64,000 bases of DNA from Thalassoglobus sp. JC818. GTDB lineage: Bacteria > Planctomycetota > Planctomycetia > Planctomycetales > Planctomycetaceae. Made by a program: the position numbers and the translations under genes. The notes beneath the pieces were generated by a model. It worked only from the letters and a program-made list of their open reading frames with translations. It searched no databases and was not told the DNA's origin. Position 1 is the stretch's first letter; every line of letters begins with the position of its first letter. Shown piece after piece: positions 63,573 to 64,000 of this stretch. The stretch covers positions 186,001 through 250,000 of the forward strand of contig NZ_JBFEFI010000002.1 in the NCBI RefSeq assembly GCF_040717535.1, written 5' to 3'.

Positions 63573-64000
63573 TTACCAGGCGAAGTGAGAGAACGCTTTG
63601 TTCGCTTCTGCCATACGGTGAACGTTTTCACGCTTGGTGATCGAAACGCCTTCTCGCTTGAATGCAGAGACGAATTCGTCTGCCAGCGATTGAGCGATTG
63701 GGCGGCCCTTGCGTCCACGAGCAGCTTCAAGAATCCACCGGATCGACAGAGTCTGCTGGCGCTTCGCACTCACGGGAGTTGGAACCTGATAGGTGGCTCC
63801 CCCGACGCGCTTGGACCGGACTTCGATGTGTGGCTTGACGTTTTCAACTGCCTGATTGAAGACCTCGACAGGCTCTTCTTCCGGCAGACGTTTGCTGATT
63901 TCGTCCATGGCATCGTAGAACACACCGAGGGCAATGCTCTTTTTCCCGTCATGCATCAGGCAGTTGACGAACTTGGAGACGAGCTTCGAACCGTATCTCG
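63573..64000 (-). CDS. rpsG: 30S ribosomal protein S7 (partial, runs off the window)
   Basis: The frame is open to the window edge; the 127 residues after an internal Met plus ~14 upstream residues ([14 protein letters not shown]) match S7, so about 15 N-terminal residues are missing. S7 organises the 3' domain of 16S rRNA. Conserved features seen: [30 protein letters not shown] and the C-terminal [15 protein letters not shown]. rpsL presumably lies upstream outside the window. Confidence 0.97.
   Translation of the reverse strand, partial: RYGSKLVSKFVNCLMHDGKKSIALGVFYDAMDEISKRLPEEEPVEVFNQAVENVKPHIEVRSKRVGGATYQVPTPVSAKRQQTLSIRWILEAARGRKGRPIAQSLADEFVSAFKREGVSITKRENVHRMAEANKAFSHFAW

Overview
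The window comes from a planctomycete (order Planctomycetales, Rubinisphaera/Thalassoglobus-like by gene content; the genus is inference). The diagnostic families are a PSD1/DUF1549-DUF1553 cytochrome protein with a DUF1501 partner, a PVC-type membrane-bound dehydrogenase with a C-terminal haem domain, PEP-CTERM proteins with VPEP tails, an ECF sigma factor coupled to a FecR anti-sigma factor, a fused SecD-SecF, and topoisomerase I with a Lys-rich tail. Base composition by eye is slightly above 50% GC and even across the window. No prophage, transposase, CRISPR array, rRNA or tRNA gene was recognised.

Layout. 1-4.2 kb (+): end of an unrecognised gene, an ABC-transporter ATPase, the protein-arginine kinase McsB, and bifunctional riboflavin enzyme RibBA. 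4.2-10.9 kb (-): a large secreted haem/HEAT protein, a YqgE/AlgH protein and TopA. 11.4-17 kb: a PpiD/SurA-like membrane chaperone with a long acidic insert, a small membrane protein, then a secreted cyclophilin overlapping a D-amino-acid transaminase gene. 17-22 kb (-): a GH38-like protein, an ArsR-rhodanese pair and a metallo-beta-lactamase-fold protein with a zinc ribbon. 22-28.4 kb: a small membrane protein, a PAS-GAF-PAS-SpoIIE phosphatase and three PEP-CTERM proteins. 28.6-38.5 kb (+): a peroxiredoxin fused to a Ser/Thr kinase, then a closely packed sigma / FecR-LamG / PSD1 cytochrome / DUF1501 / sulfatase series. 38.5-56.4 kb (mostly -): beta-CASP RNase, PolX, a coiled-coil membrane protein, HemA with a HemX/CcsA-like protein, a degenerate methyltransferase-like protein (+), a HEAT-repeat protein, DusB-type enzyme, CPBP protease, transglutaminase/DUF58 pair, THUMP methyltransferase and ASCH protein. 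56.7-64 kb (-): secDF, yajC, tgt, fusA and the end of rpsG, which is the str operon continuing into the tgt-yajC-secDF series.

Most striking points. (1) A single 477-residue protein joins a complete 2-Cys peroxiredoxin to a Ser/Thr kinase, a plausible one-component peroxide-sensing kinase. (2) Next to it an ECF sigma factor, an anti-sigma FecR protein ending in a LamG-type (glycan-binding-like) domain, and cytochrome/DUF1501/sulfatase genes overlap or nearly abut, which suggests surface-glycan-responsive control of a sulfated-polysaccharide locus. (3) A dispersed ~82-bp intergenic repeat headed by the palindrome AGAGCAA-S-TTGCTCT occurs twice nearly complete and once truncated. Starts were moved inward from the longest open frame where a ribosome-binding site or family alignment favoured it; each case is noted.
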